Assembly (NCBI RefSeq): GCF_019977195.1
Contig: NZ_AP024643.1
Coordinates: 992,001 to 1,056,000, forward strand
Reading direction: 5' to 3'
Source of the DNA: Arthrobacter sp. StoSoilA2
Lineage (GTDB): Bacteria > Actinomycetota > Actinomycetes > Actinomycetales > Micrococcaceae
Length of the DNA stretch: 64,000 bases
A program made the translations under genes and the position numbers. How positions within the stretch are numbered: position 1 is the stretch's first letter; every line of letters starts with the position of its first letter. The notes below the pieces were generated by a model. That model saw only the letters and a list, made by a program, of their open reading frames with translations, did not search any database and had not been told where the DNA came from. Below are positions 16,123 through 27,113 of the stretch, in pieces.

Positions 16123-17673
16123 TTACCGCGCCTTGGGCACCCTGCGGAGCACGACGGCGGCAAGCACTGCCGCTCCGGCCATCAGTACCAGCCCAATCGC
16201 CGCAGTGATGTGGACGCCGGACTCGAAGGCTACCCGGGCGGCGGCTGTCAGTGCATCGGACAAAGGAGCGGGTAGTGCAGCTGCGGCATCCACGGCGCCG
16301 GCCAGCGTTTCGCCCGCGTTCCCTGCCGCCTGCGTGGACAAGCCCTCCGGGATGACGAGGTTGTGCTGGTAGGACGCGGTGAGGATAGAGCCCAGCACGG
16401 CCGTTCCCAGGAGCGAACCCAGTTCGTATCCGGTTTCGGAAATTGCGGACGCCGCTCCGGACTTGTCGGCCGGTACGGAGCCGAGGATGAGGTCGTTGGA
16501 GATGGTCTCCGCTGCGCCAACGCCAACGGCCAGGACAGTCAAAGCTGACAAGAGGAACACCGGTCCGCTGCCGTGGTCACCCACAGCCACCACCAAATAG
16601 CCTGCAGCGCTGAGGGTAAGTCCGCCGGCCACTACGAATCCTGGCCGGATGCGCTTTACCAGCGGGACCACTACCAGACCGGCGATGACCGTTGCCAGGA
16701 GCGCCAGAATCATTGCAATGCCCGCTTCCATGGGGGACTGGCCTTCAACCAGCTGCAAGTGCTGGGCGAAGAAGTAGATGAAGCCCGTCATGGAAAACAA
16801 GGACAGGACGTTGGCCACGATCGCTGTGCTGAATACCCGGTTGCTGAACAGGCGGACATCCAGCATTGGGTTCTCAAGTTGCCGCTGGCGACGGACAAAC
16901 AGAACGCCCATCACCAGGCCGAAGACCATGAAGGCCGCTGCCGACACCCCGAATCCGTGAACAGCGAATTCCTTGATGCCGTACACGAACGGAGCCATCG
17001 TGATCACGGACAGCCCGATACTGGGCACGTCCACGCGGCCGGGGTTGGCGTCCTTGGATTCGGGAATGAGGACCCTGCCGAAGGCGAGGAGCGGCAGGAG
17101 CAGGAAGGTCGCCACCAGGAAGACAGCACCCCACCAGAAGTGCTCAACCAGCCAGCCACCGAAGATCGGGCCAAGGGCAGCGCCACCAGAGAATCCGGCG
17201 GCCCATACGGCGATCGCGAGCCGCCGGCGGTTCGGATCAGCAAAGATGTTCCGGATCAGGGACAGCGTTGACGGCATCAGCATCGCGCCGAACACGCCAA
17301 GGGCTGCGCGGCCGGCAATCAGCCATTCCGCGGAAGGCGCGAACGCCGTAGCAGCCGAAACCGCAGCGAAGCCGGTGCTGCCGATCAGCAGCAGCCGCCG
17401 TCGTCCGATCCTGTCGCCCAGGTTGCCCATGGAAACCAGCAATGCCGCCAACACGAGCGGGTAGGCGTCGATGATCCATAGGAGCTGCACGCCACCCACG
17501 TCCAGGGAGCGGGCAATTTCGGGCAGGGCGAACGTGAGCGCGGTGTTGTCGACGGCCACCAGCAGCACCGGGAACATCAGGAGTGCCAGGGCCGTCCAGT
17601 CGCGCCAAGGTGCGCCTCCACCCATGACAGGACGAGCGGAACGGGGAGCTTGGGTCGAGGACGGCGTGAACAT
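16123..17673 (-). CDS. DHA2-family MFS multidrug exporter
   Basis: A 14-TM type MFS protein (516 residues from this start). LLWIIDAYPLVLAALLVSMGNLGDRIGRRR carries the TM1-TM2 signature of the drug:H+ antiporter-2 family (QacA/SmvA type). The frame is open to an ATG at 17748, but that would put the palindromic operator inside the coding region and overlap the divergent TetR gene, so ATG 17673 (MFTPSSTQ) is preferred. The longer form cannot be excluded. Probably exports cationic drugs under the adjacent TetR repressor. Confidence 0.85.
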   Translation of the reverse strand: MFTPSSTQAPRSARPVMGGGAPWRDWTALALLMFPVLLVAVDNTALTFALPEIARSLDVGGVQLLWIIDAYPLVLAALLVSMGNLGDRIGRRRLLLIGSTGFAAVSAATAFAPSAEWLIAGRAALGVFGAMLMPSTLSLIRNIFADPNRRRLAIAVWAAGFSGGAALGPIFGGWLVEHFWWGAVFLVATFLLLPLLAFGRVLIPESKDANPGRVDVPSIGLSVITMAPFVYGIKEFAVHGFGVSAAAFMVFGLVMGVLFVRRQRQLENPMLDVRLFSNRVFSTAIVANVLSLFSMTGFIYFFAQHLQLVEGQSPMEAGIAMILALLATVIAGLVVVPLVKRIRPGFVVAGGLTLSAAGYLVVAVGDHGSGPVFLLSALTVLAVGVGAAETISNDLILGSVPADKSGAASAISETGYELGSLLGTAVLGSILTASYQHNLVIPEGLSTQAAGNAGETLAGAVDAAAALPAPLSDALTAAARVAFESGVHITAAIGLVLMAGAAVLAAVVLRRVPKAR

Positions 17674-17680
17674 GACAGCT

Positions 17681-17704
17681 ACTGTACCGTCCAGACGGTA
17701 CAGT
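17681..17704. promoter_or_regulatory. TetR-type operator between exporter and regulator
   Basis: ACTGTACCGT (17681-17690) and ACGGTACAGT (17695-17704) are perfect inverted arms around CCAG. The site sits 8 bases upstream of the exporter start and 43 bases upstream of the regulator start. Confidence 0.88.
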
Positions 17705-17746
17705 TTCAAATTAAGCGCCGCCGACCCCGTAGGGAATGATGTACAC

Positions 17747-18286
17747 ATGCCACGAAAACCAGTTGCCAGGGATGCGGTCCTGGATGCCTACGAAGCCCTC
17801 CTCATCGAGGTGGGGGAGCGGGCCGCCACCCTCGATGCCGTTGCCAAGCGGGCGGGCGTCTCCAAGGGTGGGCTGCTTTATCACTTCCCCAGCAAGGAAT
17901 CGCTGATCAGCGCCCTCCTTGAGCGCCTGGATCGGTTGGCCCAGGAAGACGTCGAGCAAATGAAGGCTGCGCCGGACGGCTCTGCGGTTTACTTCATCCG
18001 CTCCTCCCTATGGGCGGGAACCCCCATGGATCGGGCTTTGGTCGCTGCCACGAGACTGGCCGAAGTTGCGCATGAGGAGACCCGCCGCAGGTTTGCCGGA
18101 ATCCAGCAGCAGTGGTTGGACGTCCTGGCCGAGGATGTTGGTCCGGAGGTTGCCAAAGCCGTCAGTTACATGGGCGACGGCCTGTATTTCAATGCCATGT
18201 TCGAGGGTGGCCAGGAAGGCGGCAAGGCCGGGCGGGAGGCCGACGTCGAGATCCTCCTTGGCATCCTGGACCGGCTCCGCAAGTAG
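17747..18286 (+). CDS. TetR/AcrR-family transcriptional regulator
   Basis: A 179-residue repressor. The N-terminal helix-turn-helix reads AATLDAVAKRAGVSKGGLLYHFPSKESLI (residues 27-55), and the rest is a helical ligand-binding domain. It is divergent from the DHA2 exporter, with a 24-base palindrome between them, so it most likely represses the exporter and itself and is released by the exported drug. ATG 17747 is chosen because the frame upstream crosses the operator. Confidence 0.9.
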   Translation: MPRKPVARDAVLDAYEALLIEVGERAATLDAVAKRAGVSKGGLLYHFPSKESLISALLERLDRLAQEDVEQMKAAPDGSAVYFIRSSLWAGTPMDRALVAATRLAEVAHEETRRRFAGIQQQWLDVLAEDVGPEVAKAVSYMGDGLYFNAMFEGGQEGGKAGREADVEILLGILDRLRK

Positions 18287-18385
18287 CGGGCCATCCATTT
18301 GCGGCGACGCCCCCGACGTAGGACAATTGAGCCTTGTGGTGCGTCTTCACAGGGGCCCGCAAAAAATTGAATATGCCTTTGATCT

Positions 18386-18620
18386 GCGGCGGGAGAGTCC
18401 CGCAAGCAAGTGATGCGGGCGCCGTAGGAGCAAACCCTCCCCAGGAATCTCTCAGGCCCACGCACCGCCGCGGCGAGGCAACTCTGGAAAGTAGCAGGCC
18501 TTTTGCTGCGCCCTCTTGGCGCGGAAGAAGTGCTGTGCTCACCGACGGTGCAAGCGATCGTTGTTCAAGCAACACGCGGAAACTCTCAGGTCCAATACAG
18601 AGCGGGGAGGAACCCGAGCC
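18386..18620 (+). ncRNA. Tandem glycine riboswitch
   Basis: Two glycine aptamers lie in the 376-base leader between the TetR gene and gcvP. The first shows GGGAGAG (18391), GCCGTAGGAGCAAACC, ATCTCTCAGGCC and ACTCTGGAAAG (18386-18492). The second repeats the pattern with CACCGACGGTGCAAGCG, AACTCTCAGGTCC and ATACAGAGCGGGG (about 18500-18620). Sequence order and the gcvP target match the cooperative glycine riboswitch class that turns on glycine cleavage. About 42 bases separate it from the GTG start, so control could be transcriptional or translational. Confidence 0.93.
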
Positions 18621-18662
18621 GCTGTGGCGTACCCAACGCCGCCCAAGTAATGGAGTTCCTTC

Positions 18663-21509
<2,847 letters not shown>

Positions 21510-21522
21510 GGACGGTCCCGCA

Positions 21523-22656
21523 ATGACTGAGAACTACACAGCTCTCTACGAAGAGCACAAGAAACTCGGCGCGTCCTTCACTGACTTCGGTGGCTGGCAG
21601 ATGCCGCTCAAGTACTCCTCCGAGTTGGCCGAGCACCACGCAGTCCGCAAGTCCGCCGGCTTGTTCGACCTCTCCCACATGGGCGAAGTCTGGGTGACAG
21701 GACCGGACGCGGCAGCGTTCCTGGACTACGCCCTGGTGGGCAAGATCTCCGCCATGGCCGAGGGTAAGGCCAAGTATTCGCTGATCTGCCAGGAAGACGG
21801 CGGCATCATCGACGACCTCATCACGTACCGTCGCGGCGAGGACAAGTTCCTCGTGGTGCCGAATGCTGGCAACGCCAAGGTAGTGGCTGAGGCGCTGTTG
21901 GAGCGCGCAACTGGTTTTGACGTGGTTGTTCAGGACGCCTCGGCCGAGACCTCGCTGATTGCTGTCCAAGGTCCGCGCGCCGAAGCCATCCTCCTGCGCC
22001 TTGTGCCCGCAGAGCAGCACGCGCTGGTCACCGAACTGAAGTACTACGCCGCTGTTGAGGTGCCCTTCACATTCGACGGCGGTACTCAGGACCTGTTGCT
22101 CGCCCGCACGGGCTACACCGGCGAAGACGGTTTCGAGATCTTTGTGTCCAACGACTCCGCTGCTGCCCTCTGGCAGGCCATCGCCGACGCTGCGGAAGAA
22201 GGCGAGCTCACTCCCGCTGGCCTCGCTTCCCGCGACTCCCTGCGCCTCGAAGCCGGTATGCCGCTCTACGGCAACGAACTGTCCCGCGAAGGAAACCCGT
22301 TCGCCGCAGGACTCGGTCCCGTGGTCGCACTTTCCAAAGAAGGCGACTTCGTCGGCAAGGAGGCACTCGCTGCGCTCAAGGCCGACGGCGCCGGCTCCAC
22401 CAGCGGGCGCAGGCTCATAGGCCTCAAGGGCCTGGGCCGCCGCGCTGGCCGCAGCCACTACCCGGTCCTCAAGGATGGTGCAGTGGTAGGCGAAGTCACC
22501 TCCGGCCAGCCCAGCCCGACGCTCGGCTACCCGGTAGCGCTTGCCTACGTGGATGTTGAGCATAGCGAGCTTGGCACTGCCTTGGACATCGATCTGCGCG
22601 GTAAGAGCGAGCCGTTCGAAGTCGTTGCATTGCCGTTCTACAAGCGCCAAAAGTAG
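21523..22656 (+). CDS. gcvT: Aminomethyltransferase, T-protein
   Basis: A 377-residue T-protein that transfers the methylene group from aminomethyl-GcvH to tetrahydrofolate. SAGLFDLSHMGEVWVTG and GEDGFEIF are characteristic folate-binding segments, followed by PLYGNELSREGNPFAAGL and the C-terminal VGEVTSGQPSPTLGYPVALAYV. The frame opens at 21457 inside gcvP; ATG 21523 after GGACGG is the true start. The gene is complete and of normal length. Confidence 0.96.
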   Translation: MTENYTALYEEHKKLGASFTDFGGWQMPLKYSSELAEHHAVRKSAGLFDLSHMGEVWVTGPDAAAFLDYALVGKISAMAEGKAKYSLICQEDGGIIDDLITYRRGEDKFLVVPNAGNAKVVAEALLERATGFDVVVQDASAETSLIAVQGPRAEAILLRLVPAEQHALVTELKYYAAVEVPFTFDGGTQDLLLARTGYTGEDGFEIFVSNDSAAALWQAIADAAEEGELTPAGLASRDSLRLEAGMPLYGNELSREGNPFAAGLGPVVALSKEGDFVGKEALAALKADGAGSTSGRRLIGLKGLGRRAGRSHYPVLKDGAVVGEVTSGQPSPTLGYPVALAYVDVEHSELGTALDIDLRGKSEPFEVVALPFYKRQK

Positions 22657-22689
22657 GCCGGGTCGGTCCCGACACGCCTTAAGCCCGGC

Positions 22690-22774
22690 GGGGCCGACCT
22701 CCTCTGCATGCTCGGTCGCGATGGCGCCCGCTGGGCGGACGCGACGCTCCCTTGGACGCATGCTGCCGGAGGCC
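22690..22774. repeat. 85-base intergenic repeat, copy 1 (gcvT-gcvH gap)
   Basis: Runs from GGGGCCGACCTCCTCTGC to CTGCCGGAGGCC. It aligns without gaps to 23338-23422 with nine mismatches by hand count (about 89% identity). It fills most of the 275-base gcvT-gcvH gap. Confidence 0.88.
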
Positions 22775-22931
22775 GGCCCCGCAAGGGGCGTGCACCTCAC
22801 CAGGACGCGTGGCCACTTTGGCGATTCGTGAACCGCTTAATGCTGGGGGAGTGGCAACCTGCCGGGGGTGATCCGGTGCGCCGTACCCCCACCCAGCCAT
22901 AGTTTTTGATCAACCACAGTAAGGAAACAGA

Positions 22932-23318
22932 ATGCCCAAAGTAGCGCCTGAACTTCAGTACTCCGACGAGCACGAGTGGGTTTCCCGCGGGGAGGGGAAC
23001 CTGGTGTCTGTTGGCATCTCCGAGGTTGCAACCGACGCGCTGGGCGATATCGTGTACGTCGATCTGCCTGAGGTTGGTTCCACTGTGACTGCCGGTGAGA
23101 CCTGTGGCGAGGTTGAGTCCACGAAGAGTGTTTCCGACCTCTACTCGCCGGTCACTGGTGAGGTCACCGAGATCAACGACGCCGTAGTGGGCGATCCTGC
23201 CCTGATCAACAACGATCCCTATGGCGCCGGCTGGCTCTTCAAGGTTGCGGCTGAGTCCGACGGCCCGCTGCTTTCGGCCGAGGAGTACGCCTCCAAGAAC
23301 GGCGGAGACCTCTCGTAG
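22932..23318 (+). CDS. gcvH: Glycine cleavage H-protein
   Basis: A 128-residue lipoyl carrier. The lipoylation site is Lys65 in EVESTKSVSDLYSP, and YSDEHEWV is the usual N-terminal motif. It shuttles the aminomethyl group between P-, T- and L-proteins; no L-protein gene is in the window. ATG 22932 follows AAGGAAACAGA. It is separated from gcvT and sdaA by 275 and 434 bases that hold near-identical repeats, unlike the tight gcvP-gcvT junction. Confidence 0.97.
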   Translation: MPKVAPELQYSDEHEWVSRGEGNLVSVGISEVATDALGDIVYVDLPEVGSTVTAGETCGEVESTKSVSDLYSPVTGEVTEINDAVVGDPALINNDPYGAGWLFKVAAESDGPLLSAEEYASKNGGDLS

Positions 23319-23337
23319 GGTCAGTGGTTGGCCCGTC

Positions 23338-23422
23338 GGGGCCGACGTCCTCCGCGTGCTCGGTCGCGAAGACGCCCGCTGGGCGGACGTGACGCTCCCT
23401 TGGACGCACGCTTCCGGACGCC
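23338..23422. repeat. 85-base intergenic repeat, copy 2 (after gcvH)
   Basis: Second copy of the element at 22690-22774, same length and orientation. It begins 20 bases after the gcvH stop. Confidence 0.88.
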
Positions 23423-23481
23423 AGTCCCATGGGCCCGTTCCCGCAGCCGATGAGGTATTGCCAGTCCGTTTCGTGGGGTTG

Positions 23482-23517
23482 CTGCCGGAGATGCCGTGCG
23501 CACGGCATGTTCGGCAG
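23482..23517. repeat. 36-base near-perfect palindrome
   Basis: CTGCCGGAGATGCCGTGC (23482-23499) and GCACGGCATGTTCGGCAG (23500-23517) are inverted with two mismatches and no spacer. Confidence 0.75.
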
Positions 23518-23752
23518 AGGAGCCCCGAATGGCCGCTGGAGTCCGCGGAGGACGTTGGCTCGAAGCGCCCATACAGCGCCCACTGTGGCGTAGCGTGGGA
23601 TTGTAGAACTGAATAAAATTGCGACGCCGGGTTGCCGCCTTTGGGGGCCATCCGGCGTCGTGCTTCGGTCGCCTGCCGCCATAAGCGGGGGGCGGCCCTC
23701 CGGCAGGACCATCTGCCGGACCGTTTTCAAGCTTTGTTAAGGGATCCCGACC

Positions 23753-25171
23753 ATGGCTGTTGGTGTTTTCGATCTGTTCTCTGTGGGTATTGGCCCGTCG
23801 AGTTCGCATACTGTGGGGCCGATGCGGGCCGCTGCGGTGTTCGCTGGTGAGCTCAAGGACGCCGGTGTCCTGGGCTCGGTGGCGGGGTTGCGGGTTGATT
23901 TGTATGGGTCGTTGGCTGCGACTGGCCGTGGCCACGGGACGATGACTGCGACGCTGTTGGGTTTGGAGGGTTACCATCCGGAGTTGATCCTGCCTGATGA
24001 GGTGGAGGAGCGGTTGGCTGCGATCGCGGAGACGGGTGTGTTGAATCTTGCTGGTGCTGGCGTTGCTGGTGCGGGGGTGCAGTTGCGGTATGCGGTGGAG
24101 GATATGGTGTTGCATCCGTTGACGGTGTTGCCGCGGCATACGAACGGGATGAAGTTTGCTGTGGTTGATGCTGAGGGCGCCACGTTGCGGGAGGCGACGT
24201 TTTTCTCGGTTGGTGGCGGGTTCATTGTCCGTGAGGGCGAGGAGGACGCGGCGCGGGCGGAGTTGGAGGAGACGAAGGCGGAGTTGCCGTTGCCGTTCCG
24301 GACGGCTGCTGAGTTGCTGGGCCGGTGCTCCTCGAAGGGGTTGGGGATCAGCGACATCATGTTCATCAATGAGCGCGCGTCCCGGTCCGAGGAGGAGATC
24401 CGGGAGGGGTTGTTGCATATCTGGCATGTGATGGAGGCGTGTGTTGAGACGTCCTTGAAGCGTGAGGGTGTGTTGCCCGGGGGGTTGAGGGTCCGTCGTC
24501 GTGCTCCTGACTGGCTGGAGCGGTTGTTGAAGGAGGACAAGGACCGTAACGATCCGAAGTATTGGCAGGAGTGGGTGAACCTGATCGCGTTGGCGGTCAA
24601 TGAGGAGAACGCTTCCGGCGGGCGGGTGGTCACGGCGCCGACGAATGGTGCGGCGGGGATTATCCCGGCGGTGTTGTATTACGCGTTGCATTATGCGCCG
24701 GGCATGGACAAGGCCACCCAAAAGGATAAGGACGATGTGGTGGTGAAGTTCCTGCTGGCCGCGGGGGCGGTGGGGGTGTTGTACAAGGAGCAGGCGTCCA
24801 TTTCGGGGGCTGAGGTGGGCTGTCAGGGCGAGGTGGGTTCGGCGTCGTCGATGGCTGCTGCGGGGTTGGCCGAGGTGATGGGTGGTACGCCGGGTCAGGT
24901 GGAGAACGCGGCGGAGATCGCGATGGAACACAACCTGGGGTTGACGTGTGATCCGATCGGGGGGTTGGTGCAGATTCCGTGTATTGAGCGGAACGCGATC
25001 GCGGCGGCGAAGGCGATCAACGCGGCGAAGATGGCGTTGTGGGGGGATGGGACGCACCGGGTGTCGTTGGATGAGGTGATCGTGACCATGCGCGAGACCG
25101 GCAAGGACATGTCCTCCAAGTACAAGGAAACCGCGATGGGCGGCCTGGCCGTCAACGTCGTCGAATGCTGA
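23753..25171 (+). CDS. sdaA: L-serine ammonia-lyase, iron-sulfur type
   Basis: A 472-residue single-chain L-serine dehydratase. The beta domain starts with VFDLFSVGIGPSSSHTVGPMRAA, and the alpha domain carries the three cluster cysteines: Cys357 (GCQGEVGS), Cys399 (LTCDPIGG) and Cys410 (IPCIERNA). It deaminates serine to pyruvate, completing glycine-to-pyruvate catabolism with the gcv genes just upstream. The coding strand is rich in TTG, GTG and GCG codons where gcvPTH use CTG/CTC and GTC; the antisense strand stays open for 1.9 kb as a by-product. Confidence 0.95.
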   Translation: MAVGVFDLFSVGIGPSSSHTVGPMRAAAVFAGELKDAGVLGSVAGLRVDLYGSLAATGRGHGTMTATLLGLEGYHPELILPDEVEERLAAIAETGVLNLAGAGVAGAGVQLRYAVEDMVLHPLTVLPRHTNGMKFAVVDAEGATLREATFFSVGGGFIVREGEEDAARAELEETKAELPLPFRTAAELLGRCSSKGLGISDIMFINERASRSEEEIREGLLHIWHVMEACVETSLKREGVLPGGLRVRRRAPDWLERLLKEDKDRNDPKYWQEWVNLIALAVNEENASGGRVVTAPTNGAAGIIPAVLYYALHYAPGMDKATQKDKDDVVVKFLLAAGAVGVLYKEQASISGAEVGCQGEVGSASSMAAAGLAEVMGGTPGQVENAAEIAMEHNLGLTCDPIGGLVQIPCIERNAIAAAKAINAAKMALWGDGTHRVSLDEVIVTMRETGKDMSSKYKETAMGGLAVNVVEC

Positions 25172-25209
25172 GTCTGTTCGCTGTCTGTCCCTAGTGCCAT
25201 GCTGTATCC

Positions 25210-26031
25210 ATGAGCGGGGGATACGACAAGGATTTTTTGCGGGCACGCGTTGAACTGCCCAGTCCGTCGGCAACGACGATTCTTTTGGACTACACGCACT
25301 TCTCCGTGCGCTTCCGGGCTCCCCGGAAGCTCGCGGCGATCGTGGGTGTCAACATCAGCGGCGGGGAACTGAGCCCTCTGGCCCGGGAAGGGACTTGGCA
25401 TTTCGATGACAGGATCCCCAAGGAGCAGCAGGCTGGCCCGGACGTCTACAAAAACAATGCGTTCGATCGCGGCCACCTGGTTCGTCGCCTGGATCCCGTC
25501 TGGGGCGATCCGGCAACGGCCAAGAAGGCCAACCAGGATACGTTTGCCTTTACCAATGCCGCGCCGCAAGTGGACGACTTCAACCAGGGCAAGGAACTGT
25601 GGGTTGGGCTCGAGGACCACGTGCTGGGCCATGCGGACGCGCACGATGCCAAGATAACCGTGTTTACGGGGCCCGTTCTTCTCGACGACGACCTCCCGTA
25701 CAGGGGCGTGCAGGTTCCGCGGAAGTTCTGGAAAATCGCCGTATGGACGAACGACGCCAAGCTGGCCGCCGCCGGGTTTGTGCTGGACCAATCGCCATTG
25801 CTGGGCAAGGTTGAACTGAAGAAAGCGATCGATCAACGGCTCCTGGAAGGCGAACCGCCGCCCCTGGGGCCGTTCCGGACCTTCCAGGTTCCCATCGGAC
25901 AGATCGCTGACCTTACCGGTCTGAGCCTCACCCGGCTGGCCAACGCGGACCGCCTTGTGAGCGGCCAGCGGGAACTCGGCAAGGAACCCAAAGCCATCAA
26001 GTTGGAGAGCGCTGAGCAGATCCGGCTGTAA
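25210..26031 (+). CDS. DNA/RNA non-specific endonuclease (NUC1 family)
   Basis: A 273-residue beta-beta-alpha-metal nuclease. The active-site motif is DRGHLVRR (Asp86-Arg-Gly-His89, His89 the general base), with the Mg2+ ligand Asn expected in FAFTNAAPQ (Asn116). Members are usually secreted or toxin effectors, yet no signal peptide is visible: the protein opens MSGGYDKDFLRARVELP. Monocistronic, 38 bases after sdaA, with no immunity-like gene adjacent. Either it is exported by another route or acts inside the cell. Confidence 0.85.
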   Translation: MSGGYDKDFLRARVELPSPSATTILLDYTHFSVRFRAPRKLAAIVGVNISGGELSPLAREGTWHFDDRIPKEQQAGPDVYKNNAFDRGHLVRRLDPVWGDPATAKKANQDTFAFTNAAPQVDDFNQGKELWVGLEDHVLGHADAHDAKITVFTGPVLLDDDLPYRGVQVPRKFWKIAVWTNDAKLAAAGFVLDQSPLLGKVELKKAIDQRLLEGEPPPLGPFRTFQVPIGQIADLTGLSLTRLANADRLVSGQRELGKEPKAIKLESAEQIRL

Positions 26032-26240
26032 CGGCACGAGCTGTAAGGGCATGAAGGTCCCCATTACATGTGTCGTGGCCAATAGCTTCGTGACGCCCAA
26101 AGATGACTATTTCTGAGAATTCTCCAATGTTTCACCATTGAAATCCCAATAAATTGTCGCGCTTGGTGTTCCCGCGCAAGGTGGCTATTTTTGGCATCAT
26201 TACAGTTTCAGCCGGAGCTGTGGGGACGCCGGGAGGCAAA

Positions 26241-27113
26241 ATGGCGCGGTATCCACTGGGTCTGATCGTGTTGGTAGTTGCATTGGCCGGATGCAGCGTC
26301 AATTCGCAGCCCGCCGGACAGGACGCCGCCTCCTTGCCTTCCGTGGACCGGGCAGCATTTTCCGGCGTGCATGCAAAACTTGATCCGGCGACGGCGACCA
26401 TTTCTTTGCCCATGGATGCGTATGAAGCGACGCCCGATGAATCAATGCTCATAACGGCAGCCAACATGTACGTCATTGAAGATTGCATGAAAAACGCCGG
26501 TGTCATCATGCCGGAGAAGCACGGCGATCTGACGGTTAAGGCTGACCAATCGTATGGCGTTTGGGTTCCTGAACTTGCGGCACAGTACGGGTATAACAAG
26601 CCGATTATCCGTACCGTAGCGGGCATTTACGATTCCAAAACGAGGGAATCAGCAGACGCAAATGTGAAGAAGTACTTTGAATGCGATAACGCCACTATGT
26701 CCAGTCAGATACCTCCTTTCCGTAGCAGAATCGCGGGTCAGGACTCATTGCTAACGAACATTAGCAACGACTCGAATGCATTATCTGAGCGGGATCCAGA
26801 GTGGGGCAAAGCACGCGATGACTGGATTGCTTGCCTCAAAGAAGCCGGAATTTCAATGCGGCAGGATTCACCCGATGCCTGGGTTCCTTCATACCCTTCG
26901 GACAAGCAAGGCGAAATCAGGACAGCTGTACAAGACGCGGGCTGCAAGCAGGAAACCAAGGTAATGCAGCGCATCTCGGATATCCGGGCGCAGTATCAAT
27001 CTGCCCTGATCGCCGCCAACCAAGCCGCCATGAACAGGCTCGCCGTTGATAAAACCGAGGCTCTGGCAAAAGCCAGGACGATTTTGCGGCAACACGGCAA
27101 GGGCGGCGCTTGA
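26241..27113 (+). CDS. Lipoprotein of unknown function, first gene of an ABC exporter operon
   Basis: A 290-residue protein with a lipoprotein signal peptide (GLIVLVVALAGC, lipid-attached Cys18). The mature part holds an apparent duplication: EDCMKNAGVIM in the first half and WIACLKEAGISM in the second, each followed by a further cysteine (YFECDN; AGCKQET), which suggests two disulfide-linked repeats. It fits no family I recognise. An upstream start at 26154 is possible, but ATG 26241 after GGGAGG gives the signal peptide. Its TGA overlaps the next ATG (TGATG), so it is translated together with the adaptor and the MacB-type transporter. By eye it is less GC-rich than its neighbours. Confidence 0.8.
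   Translation: MARYPLGLIVLVVALAGCSVNSQPAGQDAASLPSVDRAAFSGVHAKLDPATATISLPMDAYEATPDESMLITAANMYVIEDCMKNAGVIMPEKHGDLTVKADQSYGVWVPELAAQYGYNKPIIRTVAGIYDSKTRESADANVKKYFECDNATMSSQIPPFRSRIAGQDSLLTNISNDSNALSERDPEWGKARDDWIACLKEAGISMRQDSPDAWVPSYPSDKQGEIRTAVQDAGCKQETKVMQRISDIRAQYQSALIAANQAAMNRLAVDKTEALAKARTILRQHGKGGA

Larger units (their letters stand above)
23319..23752. other. Repeat- and palindrome-rich gap between gcvH and sdaA
   Basis: No credible gene. It contains repeat copy 2 (23338-23422), a 36-base palindrome (23482-23517) and a hairpin CGACGCCGG (23622-23630) / CCGGCGTCG (23652-23660) that may end gcvH transcription. An AT patch AACTGAATAAAATT just before the hairpin could be a -10 region for sdaA. 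CTGCCG/CGGCAG pairs follow around 23680-23720. Confidence 0.55.

Noticed and set aside
22690..23422. Insertion sequence around gcvH
   Set aside because: The 85-base elements are direct repeats without terminal inverted repeats, target duplications or a transposase; gcvH itself is a normal operon member.
23321..25273. 650-codon open frame on the - strand
   Set aside because: Antisense to sdaA, Arg/Pro/His-rich and domainless; a by-product of sdaA codon usage.
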